Positions 51,893-60,114 of a stretch of 64,000 nucleotides of DNA are shown one piece after another. The notes under the pieces are model-generated. The model did not search any database, was not told the origin of the DNA, and saw only the letters and a list, made by a program, of their open reading frames with translations. The translations under genes were made by a program, and so were the position numbers. The stretch spans positions 311,150 through 375,149 of the forward strand of contig NZ_LMJA01000001.1 of assembly GCF_001428895.1 (NCBI RefSeq). Reading direction: 5' to 3'. The stretch comes from Mycobacterium sp. Root265. Lineage in GTDB: Bacteria > Actinomycetota > Actinomycetes > Mycobacteriales > Mycobacteriaceae. Numbering within the stretch: the stretch's first letter is position 1; each line of letters starts with the position of its first letter.

Positions 51893-54211
51893 GTGGACGC
51901 CGGTCGGTTGCTGTCGCGCGACGTCGCGGCGATCGCCGCGCCGTGGGTGCTGGTGGTGGCGCTCGCGTTGACGATGGTGCTGGCACGCGATGCGGCCCAC
52001 CTACCCGTCGTCAATGACGCCATCTCGCTGGCACTGGCGGGGTATGCCGCCGCGAGCGCCGTGACAGCCGCCCGCGCGGCCGACGGACCCGTGCGCCTGG
52101 CCTGGGCGATCCTGGCCGCGGCGCTGGCGGCATGGGCGATCGGTGACGCGATCTGGTTGGTCTACGACGTGGTGCTGCGTCAGCCGCCGTCACCCTCACC
52201 GGCGGATCTGTTCTATCTGGCGTTCAACGTGCTCGTCGCCCTCGGCCTGGCCCAGCTGCTCGCGGCGGGCACCCTGATCTCGCGGCTGCACCTGGCCCTC
52301 GACGCGCTGACGGTCTCGCTCTGCCTGTTTCTGCTGGTGTGGATCTTCAGCCTGAATCGGGTGTTCGACAACCTGCGTGACCACAACGTCGAACTGACGC
52401 TGGCGCTGGTCACCCCATTGGCCGATGTGGTGGTGCTGTCGATCGCGGTGCTGGCTCTGGCGCGCTCGCGACGCCGCAGGCCCGTGGCGCTGGCAGTGGT
52501 CACCGTCGCCATCACCTTGATCACCGTCGCCGACGTCACTTTGGCGTTCCTGATCGTCGACGGCAGTTACCGCACCGGACATTTCATCGACCTGCTGTGG
52601 GCCGCCGCCATGGCGTTGTTCGCCGTCGCGGCGGTGCTGAGCCGGCGCCCGCAGCCCGCACCCGATCGCCCGGCGCCGGTGCCGTCCCACTCGTCACTGT
52701 GGTTGCCCTATGTCCCGTTGTTGCTGGCGGGCGTTCTCGGTCCGCCGGTGGTGATGCGCGGATTCGAGAGCGTGCTGGTGCAGATGATCGTGGTTGTCAT
52801 CTGTGCCAGGCAGATACTGTCGGCGTGGGACAACCGCCAGTTGCTGACCGCAGCAGCCGATCAAGCGTTACGAGATCCGTTGACCGGCTTGGCAAATCGC
52901 ACATTGTTCAACGAACGCCTGGACCACGCGATGCTGTTACGGGTCCGCGATTCCCGGCCCATCACCGTGATTTCGATCGATCTCGACGACTTCAAACTGG
53001 TCAACGACAGCCTGGGCCACCCCGTGGCGGATCGACTGTTGATCGGGGCAGGACAACGCTTCCTGGAGTGTGTCCGGACCGGCGACACCGTCGCGCGCCT
53101 GGGCGGCGACGAATTCATGATGTTGCTCGAAGGCGGCGCGGATGACCACCAGCTGGTCGCGCAACGGGTGGTCGAAGCCTTCGAGCGGCCGTTCGAGGTC
53201 GACGACCACGAAGTCTTCCTGCGACCGAGTCTCGGGGTGGCGACGGCGTCCGAGGATGAACCGGACCTGACCGCGAGTACGCTGATGACGCAGGCCGACC
53301 TGGCGATGTACGCGGCCAAACGGTCGGCGGCCGACATCCAGACGTTCGCCGCCGACCTGACCACGGCGCCCACCGACATCGTCGACCTCAAGCAGCGGCC
53401 CCGTCGCCCCACGGGCGGGGGAGCCGCACGCATCCGCCTGCTGGGTGAGCTTCGCGACGCGGTGGATCACCGCACCATCGAGGTGGCCTACCAACCCAAG
53501 GTGAATCTGAGCAGCGGAAGGGTCACCGGTGTCGAGGCACTGCTGCGCTGGCCCCACCCACGGTTGGGCACGCTGCGCCCCGACGCCTTTCTGTCCCTGG
53601 TCCGCCAACACGGTCTGATGCGTCCCGTGTCGGAGATCGTCGTCAGCAAGGTGCTCGATGACGCGGCCGACTGGCGTTCCCAGGGTCTCGACATCGCCGT
53701 CGCGATCAACTTCTTCGCGCCGATGCTGCGTGACACGCGACTGCCCGACCAACTCTGCCTGGAACTCGACCGCCGCCACCTCGACCACGACGTGCTGACC
53801 GTGGAGATCACCGAGGATCTCGTCCTGACCGAGGTCGGCACCGTCAAAGCGGTGCTGCGGGAGCTGCGCGAACGGGGGGTGCGGGTGGCCATCGACGACT
53901 TCGGCAGTGGCTACTCGGCGTTGTCCTACCTGCGTGACCTCGCCGTCGACGAAGTGAAGCTCGACCGGCAGTTCGTCGCCGACGTCACCTCCGACCCACG
54001 GGCCGCCGCGGTGGTCGGCGCCGTGATCAATCTGACCCATACCCTGGGCATCTCGGTGGTCGCCGAAGGTGTCGAGAACGCCGACACCGCCGACTGGCTC
54101 ACCCGGCACGGCTGTGACATCGGCCAGGGTTTCTTCTTCAGCACCCCGGTCGAACCCGCCGCCGTGCCCGCGTTGCTCGACAGACTGGGCGCCTCAGATT
54201 GGGCGGGATGA
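51893..54211 (+). CDS. Membrane GGDEF-EAL protein (cyclic di-GMP turnover)
   Basis: A 772-residue protein with about nine membrane helices in residues 1-300, then a diguanylate cyclase domain (DPLTGLANRTLFNERL; active site RLGGDEFMMLL) and a phosphodiesterase domain. The EAL domain keeps VEALLRW, the Asn in INFFAP, EITEDL, IDDFGSGYSAL, KLDRQFV and AEGVENADTA. Both halves therefore look catalytically intact, so it could make or degrade c-di-GMP depending on a membrane signal. GTG 51893 has GGGGGTG just upstream and a TACCTT -10 at 51850-51855; TTG 51854 is the alternative. It lies between the sugar porter and hisE. Confidence 0.9.
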   Translation: MDAGRLLSRDVAAIAAPWVLVVALALTMVLARDAAHLPVVNDAISLALAGYAAASAVTAARAADGPVRLAWAILAAALAAWAIGDAIWLVYDVVLRQPPSPSPADLFYLAFNVLVALGLAQLLAAGTLISRLHLALDALTVSLCLFLLVWIFSLNRVFDNLRDHNVELTLALVTPLADVVVLSIAVLALARSRRRRPVALAVVTVAITLITVADVTLAFLIVDGSYRTGHFIDLLWAAAMALFAVAAVLSRRPQPAPDRPAPVPSHSSLWLPYVPLLLAGVLGPPVVMRGFESVLVQMIVVVICARQILSAWDNRQLLTAAADQALRDPLTGLANRTLFNERLDHAMLLRVRDSRPITVISIDLDDFKLVNDSLGHPVADRLLIGAGQRFLECVRTGDTVARLGGDEFMMLLEGGADDHQLVAQRVVEAFERPFEVDDHEVFLRPSLGVATASEDEPDLTASTLMTQADLAMYAAKRSAADIQTFAADLTTAPTDIVDLKQRPRRPTGGGAARIRLLGELRDAVDHRTIEVAYQPKVNLSSGRVTGVEALLRWPHPRLGTLRPDAFLSLVRQHGLMRPVSEIVVSKVLDDAADWRSQGLDIAVAINFFAPMLRDTRLPDQLCLELDRRHLDHDVLTVEITEDLVLTEVGTVKAVLRELRERGVRVAIDDFGSGYSALSYLRDLAVDEVKLDRQFVADVTSDPRAAAVVGAVINLTHTLGISVVAEGVENADTADWLTRHGCDIGQGFFFSTPVEPAAVPALLDRLGASDWAG

Positions 54212-54241
54212 GCACCGCGTCTCCGAGGCTGTCCTGCACGC

Positions 54242-54523
54242 ATGAAACAATCGGTGCCCGTGAAGACCTTCGAAGGCCTGTTCGCCGAGCTCAGTGAGAA
54301 AGCGCAGACCCGGCCCGCCGGCAGCGGCACGGTCGCTGCGCTGGACGCCGGCGTGCACGGCCTGGGCAAGAAGATCCTCGAGGAGGCCGGCGAGGTGTGG
54401 CTGGCCGCCGAGCACGAAAGCGATGAAGCGCTCTCCGAGGAGATCAGCCAGCTCCTCTACTGGACCCAGGTGCTGATGCTCTCGCGCGGTCTCAGCCTCG
54501 ACGACGTGTACCGGAACCTGTGA
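54242..54523 (+). CDS. hisE: Phosphoribosyl-ATP pyrophosphatase
   Basis: Hydrolyses phosphoribosyl-ATP to phosphoribosyl-AMP, the second step of histidine synthesis. It is 93 residues, the same length as the M. tuberculosis protein. The MazG-like helical motif [20 protein letters not shown] carries the Mg-binding acids. Its TGA overlaps the hisG start as TGATG, so the two are coupled. In most bacteria hisE is fused or adjacent to hisI; here it pairs with hisG as in mycobacteria. Confidence 0.95.
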   Translation: MKQSVPVKTFEGLFAELSEKAQTRPAGSGTVAALDAGVHGLGKKILEEAGEVWLAAEHESDEALSEEISQLLYWTQVLMLSRGLSLDDVYRNL

Positions 54524-55374
54524 TGACGACACTTCGCGTCGCCGTGCCGAACAAGGGTGCGCTCAGCGAATCGGCCGCCGAGATCCTGTCCGAGGCCGGC
54601 TACCGGCGCCGGACCGATCCCAAGGATCTGACCGTCGTCGATCCCGCCAACAACGTCGAGTTCTTCTTCCTGCGGCCCAAGGACATCGCGATCTACGTGG
54701 GCTCCGGGGAACTCGACCTCGGTATCACCGGCCGCGACCTGGCCGCCGAGTCCGATGCCCCGGTCCGCGAGCGGCTGGCGCTGGGCTTCGGCTCATCGAC
54801 GTTCCGCTACGCCGCGCCCAAGGGCCAGGACTGGACCATGGATGCGCTGGCGGGCAAGCGGATCGCCACCGCCTACCCGAATCTGGTCCGTAAGGATCTG
54901 GCGGACAAGGGGATCGAGGCCACTGTCATCCGCCTCGACGGTGCCGTGGAGATCTCCATCCAGCTCGGTCTCGCCGATGTCATCGCCGACATCGTCGGTT
55001 CCGGACGCACCCTGGGACTGCACAATCTGGTGGCCTTCGGTGAGTCGCTGTGCGATTCCGAGGCGATCCTGATCGAACGCGCGGATCCCGAGCCCGATCC
55101 CGCGCGCGACCAATTGGCTGCCCGGGTGCAGGGTGTCGTCTTCGGCCAGCAGTACCTGATGCTCGACTACGACTGCCCGCGCACCGTGCTGGAGAAGGCC
55201 ACCGCCGTCACACCCGGCCTCGAGTCGCCCACGATCGCTCCGCTGGCCGACCCTGACTGGGTGGCGGTGCGCGCGTTGGTGCCGCGCCGTGACGTCAACG
55301 CCATCATGGACGAGATCGCCGCCATCGGCGCCAAGGCGATCCTGGCCTCCGACATCCGGTTCTGCCGGTTCTGA
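54523..55374 (+). CDS. hisG: ATP phosphoribosyltransferase, long form
   Basis: First, feedback-regulated step of histidine synthesis: ATP plus PRPP gives phosphoribosyl-ATP. The 283-residue long form has a C-terminal ACT-like histidine-binding domain (about residues 212-283), so it needs no HisZ. The PRPP-binding loop is in [14 protein letters not shown], with [11 protein letters not shown] at the start and [21 protein letters not shown] early on. ATG 54523 (TGATG overlap) is preferred over GTG 54520. Confidence 0.95.
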   Translation: MTTLRVAVPNKGALSESAAEILSEAGYRRRTDPKDLTVVDPANNVEFFFLRPKDIAIYVGSGELDLGITGRDLAAESDAPVRERLALGFGSSTFRYAAPKGQDWTMDALAGKRIATAYPNLVRKDLADKGIEATVIRLDGAVEISIQLGLADVIADIVGSGRTLGLHNLVAFGESLCDSEAILIERADPEPDPARDQLAARVQGVVFGQQYLMLDYDCPRTVLEKATAVTPGLESPTIAPLADPDWVAVRALVPRRDVNAIMDEIAAIGAKAILASDIRFCRF

Positions 55375-55452
55375 CGCAGCACCGGATACCGGGCTGACCG
55401 GCGTCGTGCGTGTTAGCGTCCGGAGATCATCCGATCTTGTCCGGAGGTTGTC

Positions 55453-55953
55453 ATGACGGTGGTCCTTGCTCTGCTGCTGGCACTGCTGATCGGCGTGGTC
55501 GCCGGGTTGCGCGCACTGACACCACCGGCGGTGGTGGCCTGGGGCGGCGCACTGGGCTGGATCGACCTCGACGGCACCTGGGCGCAGTTTCTGACCAACC
55601 CGATCACCGTCACGGTGCTGACCGTCCTGCTGGTCGTCGAGTTGGTCACCGACCAGCTGCCCAACACCCCGGCGCGCACCGTCACGGTGCAGTTCGCGGC
55701 GCGGCTGTTCACCGGTGCATTCGCCGGGGCCGTCCTGGTGACCGGCGCGTTGGCCGCGGTGAAGACCGGGACGATCATCTCCGGCATCGGTGCCGGCGTG
55801 ATCGGTGCGGTGCTGGGCACGATGGGCGGCTACCGGGCCCGCAAGGCCCTGGTCGCACGCAACGGCGGCAAGGACCTCCCGGTGGCCCTGGTCGAGGATG
55901 TCACCGCGGTGCTCGGCGGTTTCCTCGTCGTCTTCCTCGCCAGCCTGATCTGA
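55453..55953 (+). CDS. DUF4126 membrane protein (Rv2120c orthologue)
   Basis: A 166-residue membrane protein with four to five helices and the DUF4126 start LLIGVVAGLRALTPPAVVAW. A central DQLPNTPARTV motif sits between helices, and the C-terminus is VEDVTAVLGGFLVVFLASLI. The function is unknown. It has the place of Rv2120c after hisG. Its TGA overlaps the next ATG as TGATG. Confidence 0.87.
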   Translation: MTVVLALLLALLIGVVAGLRALTPPAVVAWGGALGWIDLDGTWAQFLTNPITVTVLTVLLVVELVTDQLPNTPARTVTVQFAARLFTGAFAGAVLVTGALAAVKTGTIISGIGAGVIGAVLGTMGGYRARKALVARNGGKDLPVALVEDVTAVLGGFLVVFLASLI

Positions 55954-57332
55954 TGACCGGCCCGGTGACCGATTTCGACGCCATCATCGTCGGCGCCGGC
56001 CAGGCCGGACCACCGCTGGCGGGCAGGCTGACCGCCGCCGGACAGCGGGTCGCGGTGATCGAGCGCAAACTCGTCGGCGGCACCTGCGTGAACTCGGGCT
56101 GTATCCCCACCAAGACCCTGGTCGCCAGTGCGCATGCCGCCCACATCGCCCGCCGTGCAACCGATTTCGGTATCGGCACCGGCGAGGTCACCGTCGACAT
56201 GGCGAAGGTGAAGGCCCGCAAGGATCAGATCGTGCAGTCCGACCGGGACGGTGTCGAGGGCTGGCTCGAAGGGATGGACGGCGCCACCCTGTTACGCGGG
56301 CACGCCCGTTTCGTCGACCCGCACACCATCGATCTCGACGGCCGGCTGTTGCGCGCCGAACGCATCTTCCTCAACGTCGGTGGCCGTGCCGTGGTGCCGG
56401 ATCTGCCGGGCCTGGCCGATATCGACTATCTGACCAATGTGTCGGTGCTGGAACTCGATTCGGTGCCCGAGCACCTCGTCGTCGTCGGCGGCAGCTACAT
56501 CGCCCTGGAGTTCGCGCAGATGTACCGGCGTTTCGGGGCGCGCGTCACGGTGATCGAACGGGGGCCCCGATTGACCTCCCGTGAGGACGAGGATGTCTCG
56601 GCGGCCATCCGGGGCATCCTCGAAGCCGAAGGCATCGAGATCCACGTCGGCGCCGACGACATCCGGTTCACCAAGTTGCAGCACGGATTCGAGGTCACCC
56701 CGCGATCCGGTGCCGCACCGATCGTCGGCAGCCACGCCCTGATCGCCGTCGGCCGGATACCCAACACCGACGATCTCGGCTTGGAGCACGCCGGTGTGCG
56801 CACAGACAGCCGCGGCTACATCGAGGTCGACGACACCCTGCGCACCAATGTCGAGCACATCTGGGCGATGGGGGACTGCAACGGCAAGGGCGCCTTCACC
56901 CACACCTCGTACAACGATTTCGAGATCGTGGCGGCCAACCTGCTCGACGACGATCCGCGCCGGGTCAGCGACCGGGTGCCCACGTACGCGCTCTACATCG
57001 ACCCGCCGCTCGGCCGTGCCGGGATGACTGCCGACGAGGTGCGTCGCACCGGTCGTAAAGCGTTGGTGGGCAAGCGCCCGATGACCCGCGTCGGGCGGGC
57101 GGTGGAGAAGGGCGAGACCCAGGGCTTCATGAAGGTCGTGGTCGATGCCGAGACCGAGGAGATCCTGGGGGCGTCGATTCTCGGGGTCGGTGGCGACGAG
57201 GTGGTGCACGCGATCCTGGACGTGATGACCGCCAAGCTGCCCTACACCGCGATCTCACGCACCATGCACATCCATCCGACCGTCAGCGAGTTGGTGCCCA
57301 CCCTGCTGCAGGATCTCAAGCCGCTGAACTAG
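55953..57332 (+). CDS. FAD-dependent disulfide oxidoreductase, mercuric-reductase-like
   Basis: A 459-residue class I pyridine-nucleotide disulfide oxidoreductase. The FAD site is IIVGAGQAGPPLA, the redox disulfide is GGTCVNSGCIPTKT (Cys-x4-Cys), the NAD site is VVVGGSYIALEFA and the C-terminal base is in HIHPTVSELVPTLL. It lacks the HMA domain and the C-terminal cysteine pair of MerA, so mercury reduction is unlikely; RclA-like copper or hypochlorite response, or an unknown disulfide, fits better. It is coupled to the DUF4126 gene by TGATG and has no M. tuberculosis counterpart in this spot as I recall it. Its end overlaps the convergent flavodoxin gene by 17 bp. Confidence 0.88.
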   Translation: MTGPVTDFDAIIVGAGQAGPPLAGRLTAAGQRVAVIERKLVGGTCVNSGCIPTKTLVASAHAAHIARRATDFGIGTGEVTVDMAKVKARKDQIVQSDRDGVEGWLEGMDGATLLRGHARFVDPHTIDLDGRLLRAERIFLNVGGRAVVPDLPGLADIDYLTNVSVLELDSVPEHLVVVGGSYIALEFAQMYRRFGARVTVIERGPRLTSREDEDVSAAIRGILEAEGIEIHVGADDIRFTKLQHGFEVTPRSGAAPIVGSHALIAVGRIPNTDDLGLEHAGVRTDSRGYIEVDDTLRTNVEHIWAMGDCNGKGAFTHTSYNDFEIVAANLLDDDPRRVSDRVPTYALYIDPPLGRAGMTADEVRRTGRKALVGKRPMTRVGRAVEKGETQGFMKVVVDAETEEILGASILGVGGDEVVHAILDVMTAKLPYTAISRTMHIHPTVSELVPTLLQDLKPLN

Positions 57333-57927
57333 CCGCCCGGCCGGCCATCAGCTGGGCGGTGACGGTGGCGACGCGCTGCCCGAGGTGCCGGCAGGTCCGG
57401 AGGTCGGCGGGGTGCACATCCTCGGGTCCGGCGTCGACGTCGGTCTGCGCACCCGCACCGAGCCAGAAACCGAGCCGGTTCAGGTCCTGCTCACTACCTG
57501 CCGAGGAGTTCCAGCCCGGGCCCAGACCCAGACTGACCCAATGCATGTGGTGCTGGGCGGCGAACACCGTCAGCGAGATCAGGGCGGTCAGCTTGTCCCC
57601 GCTCTTGGCGCCGGAATTGGTGAACCCCGCCGCGATCTTGTCCCGCCACGCGCCGGTGATGCAGCGCCGTCCGGTCTGCTCCGCGAATGCCTGGAACCCG
57701 GCCGACACATTGCCCATGTAGGTCGCGGTCCCGAAGATGATGGCGTCGGCACCGTCCAGCGTCGCCCAGTTCGCATCCGTCATCGTGTCGACGGCCACCG
57801 CGGCGACGTCGGCACCTTCGGCGCGCGCACCGTCGGCAACCGCGGATGCGAGCGTCGCGGTGTGCCCGAAGCCGGAGTGGTAGGCGATGACGATCGCCGG
57901 CCGGTTCCCGAAGGCATTGTCGGTCAT
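57316..57927 (-). CDS. Flavodoxin-fold NAD(P)H oxidoreductase, WrbA-like
   Basis: A 203-residue FMN protein. The phosphate loop is AYHSGFGHTATLASAV, the FMN contacts are GTATYMGNVSAGFQAF, and the segment ending SLGLGPGWNS is followed by a SEQDLNRLGFW tail. It resembles NADPH-dependent FMN or quinone reductases. It is the last gene of an ArsR-SRPBCC-flavodoxin operon; its ATG overlaps the upstream TGA. Its 3' end lies inside the convergent disulfide reductase gene. Confidence 0.87.
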   Translation of the reverse strand: MTDNAFGNRPAIVIAYHSGFGHTATLASAVADGARAEGADVAAVAVDTMTDANWATLDGADAIIFGTATYMGNVSAGFQAFAEQTGRRCITGAWRDKIAAGFTNSGAKSGDKLTALISLTVFAAQHHMHWVSLGLGPGWNSSAGSEQDLNRLGFWLGAGAQTDVDAGPEDVHPADLRTCRHLGQRVATVTAQLMAGRAASSAA

Positions 57928-58433
57928 GAGAACTCCTCACCTGTCGGCGCGAAGCCGGAGATGGCCTGCACGCGTTGAGCCCAGTTGGGTAGTGCTTCGC
58001 CGGCGAGCAACGCCGCGAGCCGATCGAGGTACGCGTGTGTCCCGGTGCGGAAACCGTTCGCGTTCGGTGCGCTCAGCCCCCGGTGGCTGAGCCGCAACAG
58101 GGTGCCGTCGCCGTCGGAGCGGAGTTCGTAACGCACCACCCCGGGTTCGACGATGGGCTGCAGCCATTCGTGTTCGAACACATGCGGCGGATCCCAGACC
58201 AGAATGCGGCCGGTCATCCGCTTGCGCTCGGGCGGCAGCGGCGGGCCGGAGGCGACGGTCTCGATGGTGCCGCCCTCACGCGGGTCGATCACGGTGCGGC
58301 CCATCCACTTTCCGCGATGACCGGGATCTGTGATCGCGGTCCACACCTGCTCGACCGGGTAGGGCAGTCGTCGTTCGAAGTGCAGCACCGCGCGATCACC
58401 GTCGACGGCCACCCGTCCGTCATGAGCGGTCAC
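57924..58433 (-). CDS. SRPBCC/AHSA1-domain protein
   Basis: A 169-residue START-like fold protein: FERRLPYPVEQVWTAITDPG, GHRGKWMGRTVIDPREGGTI, GRILVWDPPHVFEHEW. AHSA1-type proteins are commonly encoded beside ArsR regulators and bind a hydrophobic ligand. It is coupled by ATGA at both ends, to arsR upstream and the flavodoxin gene downstream. The ligand is unknown. Confidence 0.88.
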   Translation of the reverse strand: MTAHDGRVAVDGDRAVLHFERRLPYPVEQVWTAITDPGHRGKWMGRTVIDPREGGTIETVASGPPLPPERKRMTGRILVWDPPHVFEHEWLQPIVEPGVVRYELRSDGDGTLLRLSHRGLSAPNANGFRTGTHAYLDRLAALLAGEALPNWAQRVQAISGFAPTGEEFS

Positions 58434-58747
58434 GACGGTTCCCCGAACGTCGCGTGCAGATGATCTTCGAGCGCATCGAGGCGGCCGGACCAGAAGTGCC
58501 GGTAGGACTCGATCCAGGTGTCCATCTCCACGAGACCGTCGGCGCGCAGGGCATAGATGCGCCGCTGCGCATCGGAGCGGACCTCGACCAGGCCGACCTC
58601 GCGCAGCACCCGCAGGTGACGGGACACCGTGGGCTGCGTCAGCGCGGGCAGGGTGTCGACCAGTTCACCGGCGGTGCGCTCACCGTGTCGCAGGGCATCG
58701 AGCAATGTGCGCCTGCTGGGTTCGGCGACGGCTTCGAAGACGTCCAT
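58430..58747 (-). CDS. ArsR-family repressor
   Basis: A 105-residue winged-helix regulator: EPSRRTLLDALRHGERTAGEL, then the recognition segment LTQPTVSRHLRVLREVGLVEVR. It has no cysteines in the metal-binding positions of SmtB/ArsR, so it is a non-metal type like those paired with SRPBCC proteins. It is first in its operon and probably acts on the AT-rich palindrome just upstream. Confidence 0.9.
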   Translation of the reverse strand: MDVFEAVAEPSRRTLLDALRHGERTAGELVDTLPALTQPTVSRHLRVLREVGLVEVRSDAQRRIYALRADGLVEMDTWIESYRHFWSGRLDALEDHLHATFGEPS

Positions 58748-58766
58748 GGACCTAGTATTGCAATGG

Positions 58767-58778
58767 ATCTATATAGAT
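58767..58778. promoter_or_regulatory. Palindromic operator upstream of arsR
   Basis: ATCTATATAGAT is a perfect 12-bp palindrome in a strikingly AT-rich patch of a GC-rich genome. It is flanked by a wider TTGCA...TGCAA repeat and lies 20 bp before the arsR ATG. It contains a likely -10 (TATAGA), so a bound repressor would block RNA polymerase. Autoregulation is inferred. Confidence 0.6.
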
Positions 58779-58815
58779 GCAAGCGCATATTACTGCTGGG
58801 GCAGCGCGCGTGCGG

Positions 58816-59319
58816 TCAAGCGGCCTGCTCCGGAGCAGCCGTCTGGTGCATGCCGTCCAGGGTGCCCGCCCGTAGCTGCGCGGCGAGTTCGTCGCGCAGG
58901 GTGGCTGCGCCCGCGTAGTCCTTCGCATGTTCGGTGCGGAAATGTGCGTACTGCCGGTCGACCTGAACCGGCCAGCGGGCCAGCCCGGTGGCCCGCGCCA
59001 GCAGTACGACGGGCAGCGCCAGCAGTTGCAGCACCAGGTTGATCAGCCAGAGCGACACCATGAACACCGCGGCCAGAGCGATGAGTATCGCCTTGCCCCC
59101 GTAGATGATCACCCACAGCACCACGCCGACCGTCAGCTGCAGGAACCGCAGGGCGGCGCCGGGCGGTTCCTCGGTGGTCGCCGTGTCCTCGGTTGCGGTG
59201 CCCTTGTCCGAGGGACTGTGCCACATCTCGCGGAAGGACACCGGCCCGCGCCAGGGCAGCCAACGCCGGCGCACCGTCCACGTCACCCCGTCACTGCCGA
59301 TCACCGAGAGTCCGGCCAC
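58816..59319 (-). CDS. Hypothetical membrane protein
   Basis: A 167-residue protein with two closely spaced hydrophobic helices (LQLTVGVVLWVIIYGGKAIL and a second at about residues 80-105). A soluble N-terminus of about 55 residues and a helical tail (YAHFRTEHAKDYAGAATLRD) flank them. No family is recognised. GTG 59319 starts 3 bp after the thioesterase stop on the same strand, so it is the last gene of the RecB-like/thioesterase/membrane operon. Confidence 0.72.
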   Translation of the reverse strand: MAGLSVIGSDGVTWTVRRRWLPWRGPVSFREMWHSPSDKGTATEDTATTEEPPGAALRFLQLTVGVVLWVIIYGGKAILIALAAVFMVSLWLINLVLQLLALPVVLLARATGLARWPVQVDRQYAHFRTEHAKDYAGAATLRDELAAQLRAGTLDGMHQTAAPEQAA

Positions 59320-59322
59320 CGC

Positions 59323-60114
59323 CTACCTCCGCTGCACGAGGAGCGTCTGGGCAGACGTTCCGATGAATCCCTGCCGGTCGAAGATATCCGCCGTCGTCAC
59401 CCCGATACCGTCCGGGCCGATGGAGCCGCGGGCGCGGAGCGCGAAGTCGCTGCCGGCGGGCGCGCGGTGCAGATGGACGGCGGTGTCGGTGTTCATGAAG
59501 ACGAACACGTCGGGATCGAGTGCGGCGCCGACACCGTTGGCCGAGTCGACCACCATCGCCAACCGCTGCAAATCGGTCAACGGCTCGGAAGCAACCAGCG
59601 GCACAAGGGGACTCATCCACACCACCGCAGCATCGCCGGGGCCGGTCCGCTGTTTGCGCCAGCTGACGGTGTCCAGGTAGCCGGGTGCGCCGACCCATCC
59701 GTGCGGATTTTCCATCGCCGCACCCTCCACCAGCGGGGGATAGCGGTCGGTGACGGCATCGGCGGTATCGCTGGTGGCCAGCAGCCAGGCACTCACCCGC
59801 GCCAGCACCCTGTCCTTGCCCTGGACCGTCCGCATCTCGGCGATCGCCATGGTGATCCGGGCGCCAGGCCGTTCCACCCAGGCGCGCACCTTCACCGGGG
59901 CGACCGGAATGGCTCCCAGGATGTCGAGCACCAGACGGCCCACCCGGAGTTCGGGACGGTCGAGGTAGAGCTCCTCGATCGCTCGGGTCAGCAGCGCCAG
60001 TGGCGGTGACCCGTGCTGTATCTCGGTATCCCAGTTGCTCGCGGTGCCCAGGGTGGATTCGAACACCTGGTAGCCATCGGACTCGGACAGCCGCCGGTAG
60101 TGGCAGTCGCTCAC
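59323..60114 (-). CDS. Thioesterase-family protein (double hot-dog, TesB-like)
   Basis: A 263-residue protein resembling the acyl-CoA thioesterase double hot-dog family: FESTLGTASNWDTEIQHGSP at the N-terminus with a hot-dog helix (ALLTRAIEEL), and a second half ending GPDGIGVTTADIFDRQGFIG. The active-site Asp/Gln set is not clear, and the substrate is unknown. Its ATG overlaps the stop of the RecB-like gene. Confidence 0.82.
   Translation of the reverse strand: MSDCHYRRLSESDGYQVFESTLGTASNWDTEIQHGSPPLALLTRAIEELYLDRPELRVGRLVLDILGAIPVAPVKVRAWVERPGARITMAIAEMRTVQGKDRVLARVSAWLLATSDTADAVTDRYPPLVEGAAMENPHGWVGAPGYLDTVSWRKQRTGPGDAAVVWMSPLVPLVASEPLTDLQRLAMVVDSANGVGAALDPDVFVFMNTDTAVHLHRAPAGSDFALRARGSIGPDGIGVTTADIFDRQGFIGTSAQTLLVQRR

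Noticed and set aside
55953-57332. True mercuric reductase (merA)
   Set aside because: No N-terminal HMA domain, no C-terminal vicinal cysteines and no mer genes nearby.
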